From: Anniella stebbinsi
Taxonomy: Eukaryota > Chordata > Lepidosauria > Squamata > Anniellidae
Length of the DNA stretch: 64,000 nucleotides
Assembly: GCA_029215795.1 (NCBI GenBank)
Contig: JARDYH010000004.1
Coordinates: 220,403,517 to 220,467,516 of the forward strand
Reading direction: 5' to 3'
Part shown: one piece after another, positions 23,849 through 35,519 of the stretch
How positions within the stretch are numbered: position 1 is the stretch's first letter
Layout of the letters: each line of letters begins with the position of its first letter
Made by a program: the position numbers and the translations under genes
Notes under the pieces: model-generated
What the model saw: the letters and a program-made list of their open reading frames with translations, nothing else
What the model was told of the DNA's origin: nothing
Database searches by the model: none

Positions 23849-24849
23849 TTGCGTTTGAACGCTACAATAGTCAAAGTAGTTTAAATAGTTGACGGTTGGT
23901 TATTTAACCCACCATGAGTTATCATGTTGTGTGGAGGGAGTTTTTAAACCAATGGTTGGTTATTTGGCTAAAATGACCAACACAAATAACCAACGCTGTG
24001 CACAGTTGGCTATTTGAACCACCATTGGTTATCGTGTTGTGTGGAGGGCACGATTGGTTATTTCATCAGCCACAGAGTTGCAAGTCAAGAGCAGTCAAAG
24101 GTTGGTTTCGGATGTCACATTAGGCAACGGAGGGGGTAATAGCATACTGATCGTGAGTTAGGTAGGCGGTGCTCCACACACGACATGCTGTAACTCCGGT
24201 CCTTGTGCAGCTGAAAGTTCCTGCCGCCATCTTGGTTGCTACGTCTGCTCCCTCCCCCAATCCGCCAGCCATATCCCAGCATGCACCGTGAGTTCTGATG
24301 GCTGTATAGAGCAGCCTGGGGTTTTCGGCTGCTCTGGCCGGCAGAACTCTATTCCCCAACGGAATAGTCCACTGAGAGAGGTGTGTTTGGTTTCGGACAA
24401 CACTTTAAATAATGGGGCTTCGGGCTAAACAATGTGCAAGCCCGTTGTTTCTCTCCGTTGCTTAATTGGGCAAAATAGCATAAATCAGTTGTGTGTACGT
24501 GGTGTGTAACCCTCCACACAACACAATAAGCAACACAACAGACGGTTGCCTCTTCCCCCCTCCGTTGATTATTGTGTCGTCCAAAGCCAGCCATAGTGGT
24601 GACTGCTGCTCTAGTCCAGCTCCCAGGATAGATTTTTGGCAGCAATGGCTGATGGGATACTAGCGGGAGGACTGAGTGGGGAGAGAGGTGGGGTGAGTCA
24701 ACTCAACGTGGACTAATAGTCAACTCAACGCTGATCCTAATCCACGTCATGTTTGATTATTATAATGTTGTGTGGGGAGTACCCCCTAAATAAACAACTG
24801 TTGAGTTGATTATTACCCCGTCGTTGACTATCATGTTGTCTGAACACAG
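23849..24849. mobile_element. Palindromic element interrupted by a second element
   Basis: Outer parts (23849-24101 and 24593-24849) align with the uninterrupted copy at 38690-39215. They share TTGGTTATTTAACCCACC, GTGTTGTGTGGAGGGCAC, TGCTGCTCTAG and the right end GACTATCATGTTGTCTGAA. The 491-bp interior belongs to the longer GGACGACAC family. The pair is an occupied/empty-site comparison. Confidence 0.65.
24102..24592. mobile_element. Nested long palindromic element
   Basis: Bounded by TTGGTTTCGGATGTCACATT and the inverted TGTGTCGTCCAAAGCCAGCC. It is related along its length to 11477-11964 and 16064-16560. No perfect 8-bp target duplication could be fixed at the borders. Confidence 0.6.
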
Positions 24850-25099
24850 CCGATGGGTTAATAGTCAATTCACAGTTGGTTATTTTCGGGTACTCTCCAC
24901 ACAATAATAAGCAGCCGTGAGCTGGTTATAAGAAACTGTGAGTAAATTATTAATCTACAGTGCATTGACTAACTTGTCCCCCACCCTCCCTCCTCCCAGT
25001 CCTCCCACTTGTATCCCATCATCCCTTGCTATTGAAATTAGAGTTCTGCCGGCTTGAGTAGAGCAGCAGCTGCCTCTTTGACTGCTCTTGCCTAGTGAC

Positions 25100-25328
25100 T
25101 GGCTGAATTCGGACAAAACAATAAGCAACGGGGGGGGGGGGGGGAACAATCGTCAGTTGTATTGACTATCGTGTCGTCTGAATGCTGCCATAGCCAACTC
25201 AACGCTGATCCTAATCCACACCACAGTTGATTATTTATTACCATGTTGTGAGGGGCGTACCCCCAGATGAACAACTGTAAAGTTGATTATTACCCCACCA
25301 TTGACTATCGTGTTGTCCAAATTCAGCC
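25100..25328. mobile_element. GGCTGAATTCGGACAAAAC palindromic element
   Basis: Inverted relative of 5820-6042 and 12215-12445, ending GTGTTGTCCAAATTCAGCC, with a poly-G tract at 25131-25144. A damaged relative follows at 25329-25470. Confidence 0.65.
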
Positions 25329-25790
25329 ACTCTCTAGCTAATGAAAATAACCATGCCCTCCACACAATACATTAATGAACAGTGGTTTAAATAACCCACT
25401 CTACACATTGTTGGTTATTTGTGTGGGTTATTTTAGCAAAATAACGCATTGTGGATTATTTAACCAAACCCAGTCAGTCTTTATTATGTAAGCTGCATAA
25501 GTGTAGTCTTTGTAGTTTATTTTTATGAATAGGGAATTTGAATTAAAAATAGATGCCATAATGATGGTGCTGATAAGCGGATGTAGTGGAATAATTATTT
25601 GGGATATTTGTTGGCTTTCAGTATGGCTTTGTATGTCCTGGAGATTATGCATAGAATTTTCCTATAGCTGTGATAATAAGCAAATGTACATAGGCAAAAG
25701 TAATAAGCCCCACACCTAAATAGTTTTTAAAACTTGGACATCAAATTTACCTGCTCTGGGAATATGTTCCTTTTCAGGAAGGACATAGAA

Positions 25791-25983
25791 ATTCCATAGA
25801 AATCTGAGTAAATGAAAAACAAGACTTGCTCAGACTCTTCTGCTGTGTAGATTCAGTATCTTACATTTGCTTTTAGTTAGATGAGAAAATAAAATTGTAA
25901 ATTGAAGTTGTAAAATAAAGGAATCTAACAAGTAAATCGTTCAGCAATTTAAGGTGAGGCCGTGTAATGTATACATCAGAATA
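25791..25983. repeat. 193-bp dispersed duplication, copy 1
   Basis: Repeated in the same orientation at 26995-27187 with a constant offset of 1204 and only a handful of substitutions. The similarity stops abruptly where the 92-bp array begins. Confidence 0.85.
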
Positions 25984-26252
25984 CATTACACGGTTTATAC
26001 ATTTAGGTTTTCTTATAAGAAATATGGATAGGTTAATAATTCTTTGTAACTTTTTATTTCAACTTGATCAGAATACATTACACGGTTTATACATTTAGGT
26101 TTTCTTATAAGAAATATGGATAGGTTAATAATTCCTTGTAACTTTTTATTTCAACTTGATCAGAATACATTACATGGTTTATACATTTAGGTTTTCTTAT
26201 AAGAAATATGGATAGGTTAATAATTCCTTGTAACTTCTTATTTCAGCTAGAT
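25977..26252. repeat. 92-bp tandem repeat, three copies
   Basis: Units start at 25977, 26069 and 26161, each beginning CAGAATACATTACA. They differ at a few sites, and the third ends TTTCAGCTAGAT instead of TTTCAACTTGAT. The left border carries a perfect 13-bp inverted pair, CCGTGTAATGTAT...ATACATTACACGG (25960-25993). Confidence 0.9.
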
Positions 26253-26994
26253 CAGAAATGAAATGTTGAAGGAGGATTTTCAATCTAAATTCAAATTTGC
26301 ATCTGAGAAATTGCTTTAATCCATAATTCCAAAACTGTATTTCATATTTACAGAAAGTTTTGTTTCAGTTCCACTTGTCAGTGATGGTGCTTCAACTTGA
26401 TATTTGGCCTTATCCAGATTAGCAAAATTGGTAGCATGTTTTACGCCTATATCACTAGAAATGTAGGTTTGTAATTAAACCAACCTATTTAGACTTGGAT
26501 ATTATGCTGGGAACCCTGTTTTGTGAATGCATATGGATAATACATGGCTCCGTTGCTGCTGCTGCTGTTCAAAATGGCTTTTATAAGCTTGCTTGACTAC
26601 ACTTGGGCAGCGCTTTTCTCAATATTGTTGATATGTTCAGCAGCCTGAAGTCTGAGAGGCTGAGGTACCATGTCAAGAGTATGTAAAGCAAATAAAAACC
26701 TGTTTATATGCAGGCTTACTGGATCTAAGCCAAATTCTCTAGTGGATTTATGACTGTAAAGTATGAATTATTACACACTTGTGTGAGAACATCTAGCTGC
26801 CATCACATGATACAGCCTCAAGTGCCTTTACACTCTGCTTTACGATCTAATAAAATTGAGCTTGTTCCTCTGTTGGTAAATTTTATTTTTTTAAAAAGCC
26901 GGAGAGAGAACCTAAATTGCTTATAGTGCAGATTTTTGCTAGTGCAAATGAGTGAATGAAGAGATGATTGCATTCGAGTTTCAAAGCCTCTTTC

Positions 26995-27187
26995 ATTCCA
27001 TAGAAATCTGAGTAAATGAAAAACAAGGTTTGCTCAGACTCTTCTGCTGTGTAGATTCAGTATCTTACATTTGCTTTTAGTTAGATGGGAAAATAAAATT
27101 GTAAACTGAAGTTGTAAAATAAAGAAATCTAACAAGTAAATTGTTCAGCAATTTAAGGTGAGGCCTTGTAATGTATACATCAGAATA
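26995..27187. repeat. 193-bp dispersed duplication, copy 2
   Basis: Partner of 25791-25983. After CATCAGAATA it continues into different sequence (GCAAGCTAAAC) and lacks the 92-bp array. Confidence 0.85.
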
Positions 27188-29075
27188 GCAAGCTAAACAA
27201 TTGTTCTAGCCCTATATTTGCTTCAGTAAAGCAAAAGTGGCAGATAGGTTGTTGAAGCTAGTTCATAGGATTTTAAAATGGGTGTTTAAGGTGTGCTTCC
27301 AAAGCCAACAGCAATCTTTGCTGTGACCCAGTACAATTGAAGTGTGCAGCTTTTTTGTAACTTCAGAAGAGAGCATTGCACAACTATTTGTCCTGGCACT
27401 GAATTTACAGAAGCATTCGGTATCTTTGAAACTGAAGACATCAGGTGACGCAACCTTTGTTGACAAAGCTCAACATCTTGATTTACAGACCAGCTGGCTG
27501 CCATATATATCACCTCCTGCTTTACAGCTCTTCATGAGACTTGTGAACTTACAAGTAGCTTTGCCGCCATTCCTGCATAAGTCCATTCTGAATTCTAGTT
27601 TCCAAATATCAATCTCCTCAAGTCTGTTCTTCAAATGCAGTAGCAACAGAAGCCTTTTCAAAGCATAGAGATAGGGACATCCTAGGACAAACATTTATGT
27701 TTTAAGAGAAATAACCTCAGTGTTCCTCCCCCCATTCCACAATTGGCCACAATCTAGCACACGTGTGATTAATAGATGCCTGATTAATATTTAGAAATGA
27801 GGAAAGGTATAGTCAGATATGGAAAGTTGTTCTCAGGAATTCTTCTCTTCAGTTGATGATTGCATTTGTTTGTGTATGTGTACATATACATACATTTCAC
27901 ACTATGGGAAATGTGACCTGGCATGGTCTTATCATTTTTAAAGTGGTGGGATTTAACTTGGTTTTTGTTGGGTCTATTTCCTGTGTGAGAGAGAAGAGTG
28001 GCTAATTTTGGAGATGTAAGAATTGGCACAGATTGCATTCTCCACCCAGTAGAATTTTCCACTTGTGGATGCCTTTGCTAGAATCCTTTTTTGTTGTTAT
28101 TGATGTGGAAACTTTTAACAAAGTTTATTAAGGGCAGAACAAGACTAAAAAAATAAAGTGGTAGAATAAAAATGGGCCTTCTAGTAGGACCTGATGCCAG
28201 ATTTCAACTGTTCTATACTGGTATATCTAATGTTTGCACCAGCCTTTGTCTAATACATATCCGGATAGTAATTTTTATCTCCCTTTTCAGCTGAAAAGCA
28301 TCCCAGAGTGGGTTACAAAGATCAATAAGACAGCTCCTGCCATTAGGTTTTACAGTCTAAAAGACACAACACAAAAAGAAAAGGGATTGTGAGGGAGGAG
28401 GAAAATGTGCAGAGTATGGCCCACCCACCATACTCTGCTAATTTGAGGGTGCTTCCAGATGAGGCTTTTCTCCCACCATCATACTGACTCGTTAACGGAA
28501 TTTTACGGGAGGTTCATGCTATGATGTCTTCCACTCATAACCCTCCTGTGTTTTCCCATCACTTATTTTGTCTGTTAAAGAAAAAAAGATGGAATAGCTG
28601 CACAATGCCTTCTAATTGTTAGCCCTAGGACCTCTTTGTCTGGAAGTACTCTAAATCTCAGGATGACAGTGTATCTAGAGAAGTATGTTCTAATGTCGGT
28701 TTGCCTCCTACAGGGTTGTGAATAGAGATTTTCACCTGGTTGCCTGTGGTGAATAAGAATTGTGTCTAGGAGACAAATCAGGGAAACTTTTGTAAATTCC
28801 TTACTTTCCTTTAGGCCACAGTTGTCTGATATAAGTATATGTGAGGGCTGTTGAGCTGCTAACTTAGTTGCAAGACTTATCTGGTATTTCATTTCATTTA
28901 TTACATTTCTATACTGCTCCATAGCTGAGGCTCTCTGGGTGGTTCACAAATTGAACTAACTGCAATCCTCTGCAATGTGGTATGTATTGGTAGAGCAGTT
29001 TTAAAATAGACGTTAAAGCCTCCAAACAGAACTAACTAATCTCTGTGGTGAGAGGAAAAATACGAAAAGATCAGA
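27188..29075. other. Intron 1, mostly unassigned
   Basis: Overlapping short frames on both strands at 27263-27694 suggest an old coding relic but match nothing I recognise. The tract 28870-28960 (TTTCATTTATTACATTTCTA...CTCTGGGTGGTTCACAAA) looks like a reverse-oriented L2-type LINE tail. Confidence 0.35.
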
Positions 29076-29158
29076 TTCTTCTTCGTGGTCTCGGTGCATC
29101 ACACATTTGAATGCACAGATGACCACTCGAAGAACCACAGTTACAGGTAAGCAACCTG
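29076..29158 (+). mobile_element. Minimal DIRS relic: left end joined to right end
   Basis: TTCTTCTTCGTGGTCTC...GCATCACACA is the DIRS left terminus (compare 46410). After six bases it is followed by TGCACAGATGACCACTCGAA...GTAAGCAACCTG, the DIRS right terminus (compare 52365-52408). Everything between, about 5.9 kb in the full element, is absent. The two ends form an imperfect hairpin. Confidence 0.8.
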
Positions 29159-30149
29159 TCCTTTTTTATCTGGTAAAAAATGCTCAGCCTATTTGAACTG
29201 TTGTCTCAGTATGCAACTAAACTTAAACAATGATGTCATGGGCGATGAGCTCAAAAAACTTGTCACCTTCGAACCGTGGTTGGATTTGGAGATCCATAAG
29301 GCATGGACTGGATATCTGGATTTGTATACTGCTGTGCATTCGAGGTTCATGCCAAACTTCGGGAAGTCAAAGTAGATATCCTATGGATTCTTTTAAATTC
29401 TACTATTTTATTATCCTGTGCAACTAGGAAAATGACAGATTTGCAGTCTAGGTGCAACATACTAAAATACGCCTACTTTGAATCTTTACAAAAGGAAAAG
29501 TTGCACCCAATAAACCAAAAGGCAAATTTTAAAAATAGAAATTTTATTTTTAAATAGCATTAGGGAAATCTCATGGCCAACATATTTAAAATGTGAAATA
29601 TCCTTTCAAAATGAACAGTTAGAGGCAACCTCTTAAGATAAACCTGGTGCTCTGATTGACAAAAATAACATTGGTTCTTATTGTGTTTCTTCCTTGCAGC
29701 TTTCCAGCCACTCCATATAGAGCTTTATTCTCCCTCCCCTTAGAGCTCAGTCTGGTATTAAGTCTGGTCTGGTGTTTTAAGGGTTGTGGACCAGAATAGC
29801 TTATGTCTGCATTAGCTTCTAACTCTTATTTACTGGAAAGTAGCATGTAACTGTGTCCAAACTGTCTTCAAAGTTATATGCTTTCCCAATAATTATTTTT
29901 GTTTTGTTTATTATGCTTGCCATAAGTTGTTTAAGGTGGGTTTTGCACAAAACATTCACTGAGAACAGTACCAAAATATCAGGGGTAAGGGTAAAGGGGT
30001 TTTGGTAGTTTTTTTTTAAAAAAATCTCTGATGTATGTATAACTATCTATGTGTGTTGTGGGATCAGATTCATACTAATGTTTTAAGTAAAACGTTTTAC
30101 ACCATCTTGATTTTGTGATGTACAAATAATGCAGGCAGGGCCTACCTGT
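29159..30149. other. Intron 1, nothing recognised
   Basis: AT-rich, no clear repeat or exon. Confidence 0.4.
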
Positions 30150-30505
30150 AATGGGCTCTAGCTTATTGCTCTAAGCTGCCTTGGGAGGGCTTCTGCTCTA
30201 AAAGGCAGCCAAGAAATGTTTAAATAAATAAATAAGTAAATGCCATATGCAAACATAAAGGGCTGTTTTGAACAATCAAAACAGCCCACTGTTGATTGTT
30301 TAAATCACAGTTAGCGACAGTGCATGCTGGCACATGCCAGCCAACCTTTAAACAACCCTTGCGTAACTCTACAACAGAGTATGGGTTATGTGAGCATTGT
30401 TTAACACTCGCATAACAACATATTTGGGAGTAGAATATGCAAAAAGCATGCACCATGGCTTAAACAACCCATGATGGGCTTTTTGGATTGTGTGAACCAG
30501 ATCTA
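30150..30505 (+). repeat. L2-like LINE tail followed by palindromic element
   Basis: 30150-30240 reads CTAAGCTGCCTTGGGAGGGC...AGCCAAGAAATGTTTAAATA, a LINE 3' end with an (AAAT)n tail; a sister copy is at 44390-44460. 30245-30505 is rich in TTTAAACAACC/GGTTGTTTAAA words and has GGATTGTGTGAACCAGAT at its right, resembling the palindromic DNA elements elsewhere in the window. Confidence 0.5.
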
Positions 30506-30679
30506 AGACAAATGTATGAATGATAGCAGGTGCAGGGACAACGGTGGGGGTAGCACAATCTTAATTCACTTTCATACATACAGTTTGAAATCTACACAGG
30601 GAAACTATGCCAAAAGAATGTTATGTCTTTTTATTTGGGGTAATGACATCCAGCCTCTTAGGACAAAGTTCACCCAAGG

Positions 30680-31215
30680 TCGCTTTTAAACTGAGCATGA
30701 AAACATAACAAAAAATAGGAAAGGAATTCCAGAAGCATGAGCCACCACTGAAAAGGCCCTGTCCCTGATATCCTCTAACCTAATTTTCCCAATTGCCAGG
30801 CCAGGTAAGAGTGTCTCTGAAGCCAATCTCAACGATTGGGTAGGTTCATATGGGTGTAGACCAGAAACGGCAAACTTGTGGCCCTCCAGATTTGTTAGCA
30901 AGCATAGCCAATGATAAGGGATGGTGAGACTTGTAGACCAAAAATCTGGAAGGTCCATTCCTTCAAATAACCTGGTCCCAACCTGTTTAGGGTTTTAAAG
31001 AACATTAAATAGATACTAGAAACAAAAATGGTAGGCAGTGTAACTGAAATAAGATCAGTTTAATATGTACTGTCTGTCAAGCTCAGCCTTTCCCAGCTTT
31101 GGGTCTCCAAATATTGGACTGGAATATCTGGAGACCCACCATCCCCAGCTAGCATGGACGGTGATCTGGGATCATTGAGTTGTAGTCCAACAACATCTGT
31201 TGATGCAAGTTTAGC
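30680..31215. repeat. Old dispersed repeats
   Basis: 30680-30860 matches the style of a LINE C-terminal segment on the minus strand (frame 30686-30958 with LEDIRDRAFSVVAHA). 30870-30965 and 31080-31200 are palindromes with TCCAGA...TCTGGA arms and a GAGTTGTAGTCCAACA core, a common sauropsid repeat type. Confidence 0.4.
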
Positions 31216-31339
31216 ACCTACTAATATCCTGTGGCTGCATTTTGTTCCAGTTTCCAAACTGTCTTTAAAGGAAGCTCCATGTAAAATACATTGTGTTAAT
31301 TAGTTCAGTCTGGTTGCTGCCAATGCTTTCACAACTGAG

Positions 31340-32445
31340 GCTAGGTCTGCTTTCTCCAGATAGGCTGGTTTACCAGCTGATCTCATTTTTTGATTGGGTA
31401 ACCTCCCTGGTGGACTGTGGGAATGCTGTGGACATAATATATCTTGACTTCAGCAAAGCTTTTGACAAAGTACCCCCATGACATTCTGATTAGCAAACTA
31501 GCTAAAAATGAGCTAGATGGAACAACTATTTGGTGGATCCACAGTTGGCTACAGAATCGGTCTCAAAGAGTGCTTATCAGTGGTACCTTCTCAAACTGGG
31601 GGGAGTTAACGAGCGGGGTATTGAAGGGCTCAGTCCTGGGCCCAGTGCTCTTCAACATTTTTATTAATGACTTAGATGAAGAGGTGCAGGGAATGCTTAT
31701 CAAATTTGCAGATGACACAAAATTGGGTGGGATAGCTAATACCCTGGAAGACAGAAACAAACTTCAAAATGATCTTGATAGTCTGGAGTGCTGGGCTGAA
31801 AACAACAGAATGAAATGTAATAGGGATATGAGCTATCAGTGTGATGTGGCTGCAAAAAATGCAAATGCAAGTTTAGGCTGCATTAATAGAAGTATAGCTT
31901 CTAAATCGCGCAAGGTACTAGTTCCCCTCTATTCAGCACTGGTTAGGCCTCATCTTGAGTATTGCGTCCAGTTCTGGTCACCACACCAAGAAGGATTCAG
32001 ACAAGCTGGAGGGTGTTCAGAGGAGGGCAACGAGGATGATCAGGGGTCTGGAAAGCCCTATGAGGAGAGATTGAAAGAACTGGACATGTTTAGCCTTGAG
32101 AAGAGAAGACTGAAGGGAGACATGATAGCACTCTTCAAATACTTGAAAGGTCGTTACACGGAGGAGGTCCAGGATCTCTTCTCAATCATCCCAGAATGCA
32201 GGACACGGAATAATGGGCTCAAGTTACAGGAAGCCAGATTCCGGCTGGACAGCAGGAAAAACTTCCTGACAGAGCAGTACGACAATGAAACCAATTACAT
32301 AGGGAAGTCGTGGGCTCTCCCATACTAGAAACATTCAAGAGGCAGGTGGACAGCCATCTGTCAGGTTTGATTTAAGATAGGTTCCTGCATAGAGCATGGG
32401 GTCGGACTCGATGGCCTTATTAGGCCCTTTCCAACTCTACTATTC
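31340..32445 (+). mobile_element. CR1 LINE, 5'-truncated, with reverse transcriptase segment
   Basis: Encodes CR1 ORF2 RT motifs: IYLDFSKAFDKVP near 31440-31480 (frame break there), GVLKGSVLGPVLFNIFINDL, and FADDTK in place of YADD near 31700. The C-terminal LKELDMFSLEKRRLKGDM block follows. One frameshifted stretch near 31830 lacks part of the connecting domain. The tail ends in CCAACTCTACTATTC, where a DIRS left end is joined. Confidence 0.85.
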
Positions 32446-33320
32446 TTCTTCGTGGTCTCTGTGCATCACACATATGGGCTCGCGCCGACGCCGAGCCAGC
32501 TTCGGGAAACTTCTCTAGCTAGCTTAGATTTAGGCAGGAACCCCTCCCCCACCGTCCTACTGCGCATGCTCCGGGTTCCCGCTTACCTCAGTTCTTCGAC
32601 CGCTGTGCTGATCGCCTCGCGGGAGACTTTGTCGAACGATCGTTCGTATTATATCCTCTGTAAAGAGAGTTTTATTTAGTTAGCTTAGATAGTTGATAGT
32701 TTAATAGTTTAGTTATATTGCTGATGTCGTTTTTAAAAAAAACTTTTCAATTTATATTTGTTACTTTTTCTGTCGGGCCTGCCCCATCTTATGGCGCAGA
32801 CTGCGCTGTTTAAAAACTGTTCGAAGTGCCGGGCGAAGCTCGCCCTCACGGACGGGCACTCGTTGTGCTTACTTTGTTTGGGGGAGTCTCATATCATCGA
32901 GGCCTGTGCTCCAGGCAAGCAAGGCGAAACCGAGCGGACCGCTTAAGAGGCCTTCTTTGGAAAAAAGCGTTAGAGGCAGCGGATACCCCTCAACCGATTC
33001 CTATGTCGTCGACAGCCTCTAGTTCTGGGGAGCATGGGCCATTGCCAGTAAACCGCTCAGACCCAGCAACATCTAGCTTGCCCTCCACTGTGGTGGCAGC
33101 TAAAAAGCATCCGAAAAAGGTGGCGAGAAAACCTTGGCATGAGGCAACGCAAAAGAAGAAATGAAAGTCAAAACACCTTGACAAATCCTCAAAGTCTCAG
33201 AAAATCTTGGGACCGAGCACCTCGGTACCGACATTGGTACCGACGCGACCAACAGGACCACCTACATCGCTACCAGCCTCACCCATGCAACCGGTGCCGC
33301 TACCGGGCGCCTCGATACCA
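32443..33320 (+). mobile_element. Truncated DIRS retrotransposon
   Basis: Begins with the DIRS left terminus (TTCTTCTTCGTGGTCTCTG), sharing the bases TTC with the CR1 tail. It proceeds through the inverted repeat and the leader into the first part of ORF1, then stops abruptly in GGCGCCTCGATACC|AGTACGAC. RT, recombinase and right end are missing. Confidence 0.85.
32791..33320 (+). pseudogene. DIRS gag-like ORF1, truncated and frameshifted
   Basis: Starts MAQTALFKNCSKCRAKLALT, parallel to the intact ORF1 at 46878, and keeps the CxxC...HSxCLLCLGE cysteine/histidine cluster. The frame shifts near 32915 and breaks again near 33160. It ends where CR1 sequence resumes. Confidence 0.8.
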
Positions 33321-33498
33321 GTACGACAATGAAACCAATTACATAGGGAAGTCGTGGGCTCTCCCACACTAGAAACATTCAAGAGGCAGGTGGACAGCCA
33401 CCTGTCAGATTTGATTTAAGGTAGATTCCTGCATAGAGCATGGGGTCGGACTCGATGGCCTTATTAGGCCCCTTCCAACTCTACTATTCTATGATTCT
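33321..33498 (+). repeat. Second copy of the CR1 tail flanking the DIRS fragment
   Basis: From AGTACGACAATGAAACC it repeats 32277-32445 almost base for base and then continues with the normal CR1 end TATTCTATGATTC. Both share the same private variants (GAAACCAATTACATAGGGAAG), so they descend from one CR1 copy and not from two independent insertions. Confidence 0.85.
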
Positions 33499-34799
33499 AA
33501 GGTAAGCATTGGCAAATGCCCATTGTGATGTGTGCCAAATATTTTAGTATATTAGTTCTCATATTAATGTTGAATTAAACTTTTTGCCTACTTATTAAAG
33601 CAGGGATGGAAATTTTGCTGTGACTCATTTAAGATGAAAATAACAAATGGCAGTATCCTACTGTGCCTGCGTGCTGGTGGGACTGATTACTAGGGCAGTG
33701 AGGGTCTAAAATGCTCATTCTTGGAATGGGACAGGTCAGCGGAGCTCACAGAAAGGTCCTCTGCTGACGTCTCCTGAGCTGGGAATAAGGATGTCTGGTG
33801 TTACTTTTTGAACTGCTCATTGCCCTTTATGCAAGCAGTTGGTCCCGCTGGCACAACACAAATCAGCGGGAGCACAGTGGCCCGGTTGGATACTGCCCAA
33901 AGAGTCTTGTGGTACCTTTTAAAGACTAACAAATTTATTTTAGTACAAACTTTTGTGGACTATAGTTGCTTCATCAGATGCATTTAAGGTGGAAACTTTT
34001 AGACAGCAAATTCTTGAGTTGCAGTTACAACCATGACAGCATTTCCTGTCACCTGACGTGCACACAAGAGTCTCAAACACTCTGCTGTCTTCTATGAACA
34101 GTTGGGTGAATGTTTTAATTTTGTTTAATGTTCCTGATGACCTAATCAAATACTAACATTTAAATAAACTTAATGTTAATATAGTCAACCAGCTAAAACA
34201 GAACCTAAAACCCTGTAAGCTGCCAGGACAGGAAAAAAGAACAGCATAAATCCGCCATCTGGAGCTGCTTGGCATTCTGGGCTTTGTCACAGCATTCTAC
34301 GTGGGCACATACTGAACAGTGACCCCTTTGATCCTTCCATCGCTTGTTATAATTTCTATGGTTCCTTAACACAAATACTTTAACAGAACAATTTAGATGC
34401 AACATCTGCCCAAAATCTTGCTTAGCTGGCGTACACATGTTGCCATGGTTATTAAGTGTCTGACCTGTACCCTTCAGTCAAAACACCTCTCAGTTGCAAG
34501 ATGAGAAAGAAAAGTGGGCATGAGCATAGGTATGGTGTTGCAAAAATGATGCACACCCTTTATTCTGCAGGTATTTGCTTTGTGGAGAAGAGAAAGGGGT
34601 TGTGTGAATTGGCCCTTCATCGCCGTTCTTTAGAAGTGTTTGTAATCTCTATTTCATAAAGGATATTTTGGGATATGGGCATGTAAATCATTTTGACAAG
34701 GGCATTCTTAGCAGTGTGCACAAAAGAATAAGTTGTCTTCCTTCGTAGAGGTGAGAAATCTGTTTTGTTTTAACTCAAGAAGATAATCAAAACTGTCAA
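33499..34799. other. Intron 1; one short dispersed repeat
   Basis: 33895-33990 (AAGAGTCTTGTGGTACC...CTTCATCAGATGCAT) is a widespread sauropsid repeat motif. The remainder is unassigned. Confidence 0.45.
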
Positions 34800-35400
34800 C
34801 CACTGTCCAGATGTCTGGGCTGTAGCTTGTAGATGTCAGCTGGCAAACTGTCAGTCATCTGCCATGGATGTCCCTTCACAGCAACCTAACTGTCTCTCTA
34901 GGAGCATGCCTTCATGGTGCTGCTTTGGCACCGTGCTGCCACTAAACCCCACAGTTTTGCTGCTGCGGGCTGGTGGCAGGTAGTGCAAACAAAGGGGGCA
35001 GTGTGGGTTTTCCAGAGGCCATTCAGCTCGCTGGGCCTGCTTCTTTCTCTGGCTTCTGGTGAGCAATTAGAGGTTGCCTTCTTCCCGGGAACTCCCCCAG
35101 CGCAACGCTGGAGCAAGATGAGACAATGGAAGAGCAGTGCTGACCGCTTCAGCGGAAAAAGTCGTATAAGCCTCCGACTTTTCCAGTGCGCAACTTTGTC
35201 TATTTGCCCCACAATGGATGTGAATTGGGGCTGCATCATATAATTGACGCAGTGCAGATTTGCAGCCACTATGGAGCAAAGATGACATTTAGACAGCCCC
35301 TAGGATGACCTTCTCCAACCTATTGGCCTCCAGATGTGTTGGACTGCAACTTCCATGAACTTCAGCCAGTATGGCCATCTGGAGGGCCCGAGGTTAGGGA
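34800..35400. repeat. Multi-hairpin foldback element, copy 2, plus palindrome
   Basis: 34800-35290 shares with 59180-59510 the blocks GGAAAAAGTCG...CGACTTTTCC, AGTGCGCAACTTTG, GCATCATATAATTGACGCAG and AGATTTGCAGCCAC. 35303-35395 is a separate palindrome with CTCCAACCTATTGGCCTCCA and TGGCCATCTGGAGGGCC arms. Confidence 0.5.
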
Positions 35401-35519
35401 AGCCTGCTCTAGGGCAAATAAACCTGGGAAGCAAATAGATTAATTCACCTTTTTAGTCTGTCTTTTGAAACTATTTACACAGGGGCTGGTGCTGTTTACA
35501 TTATCTAAAATAAAGCCGT

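Noticed and set aside
25977..26252. CRISPR-like array
   Set aside because: The 92-bp units are contiguous with no spacers, and the genome is eukaryotic.
27263..27694. Several frames on both strands, possibly an old pseudogene
   Set aside because: No recognisable domain in any frame, and the strand cannot be decided. A translated database search would settle it.
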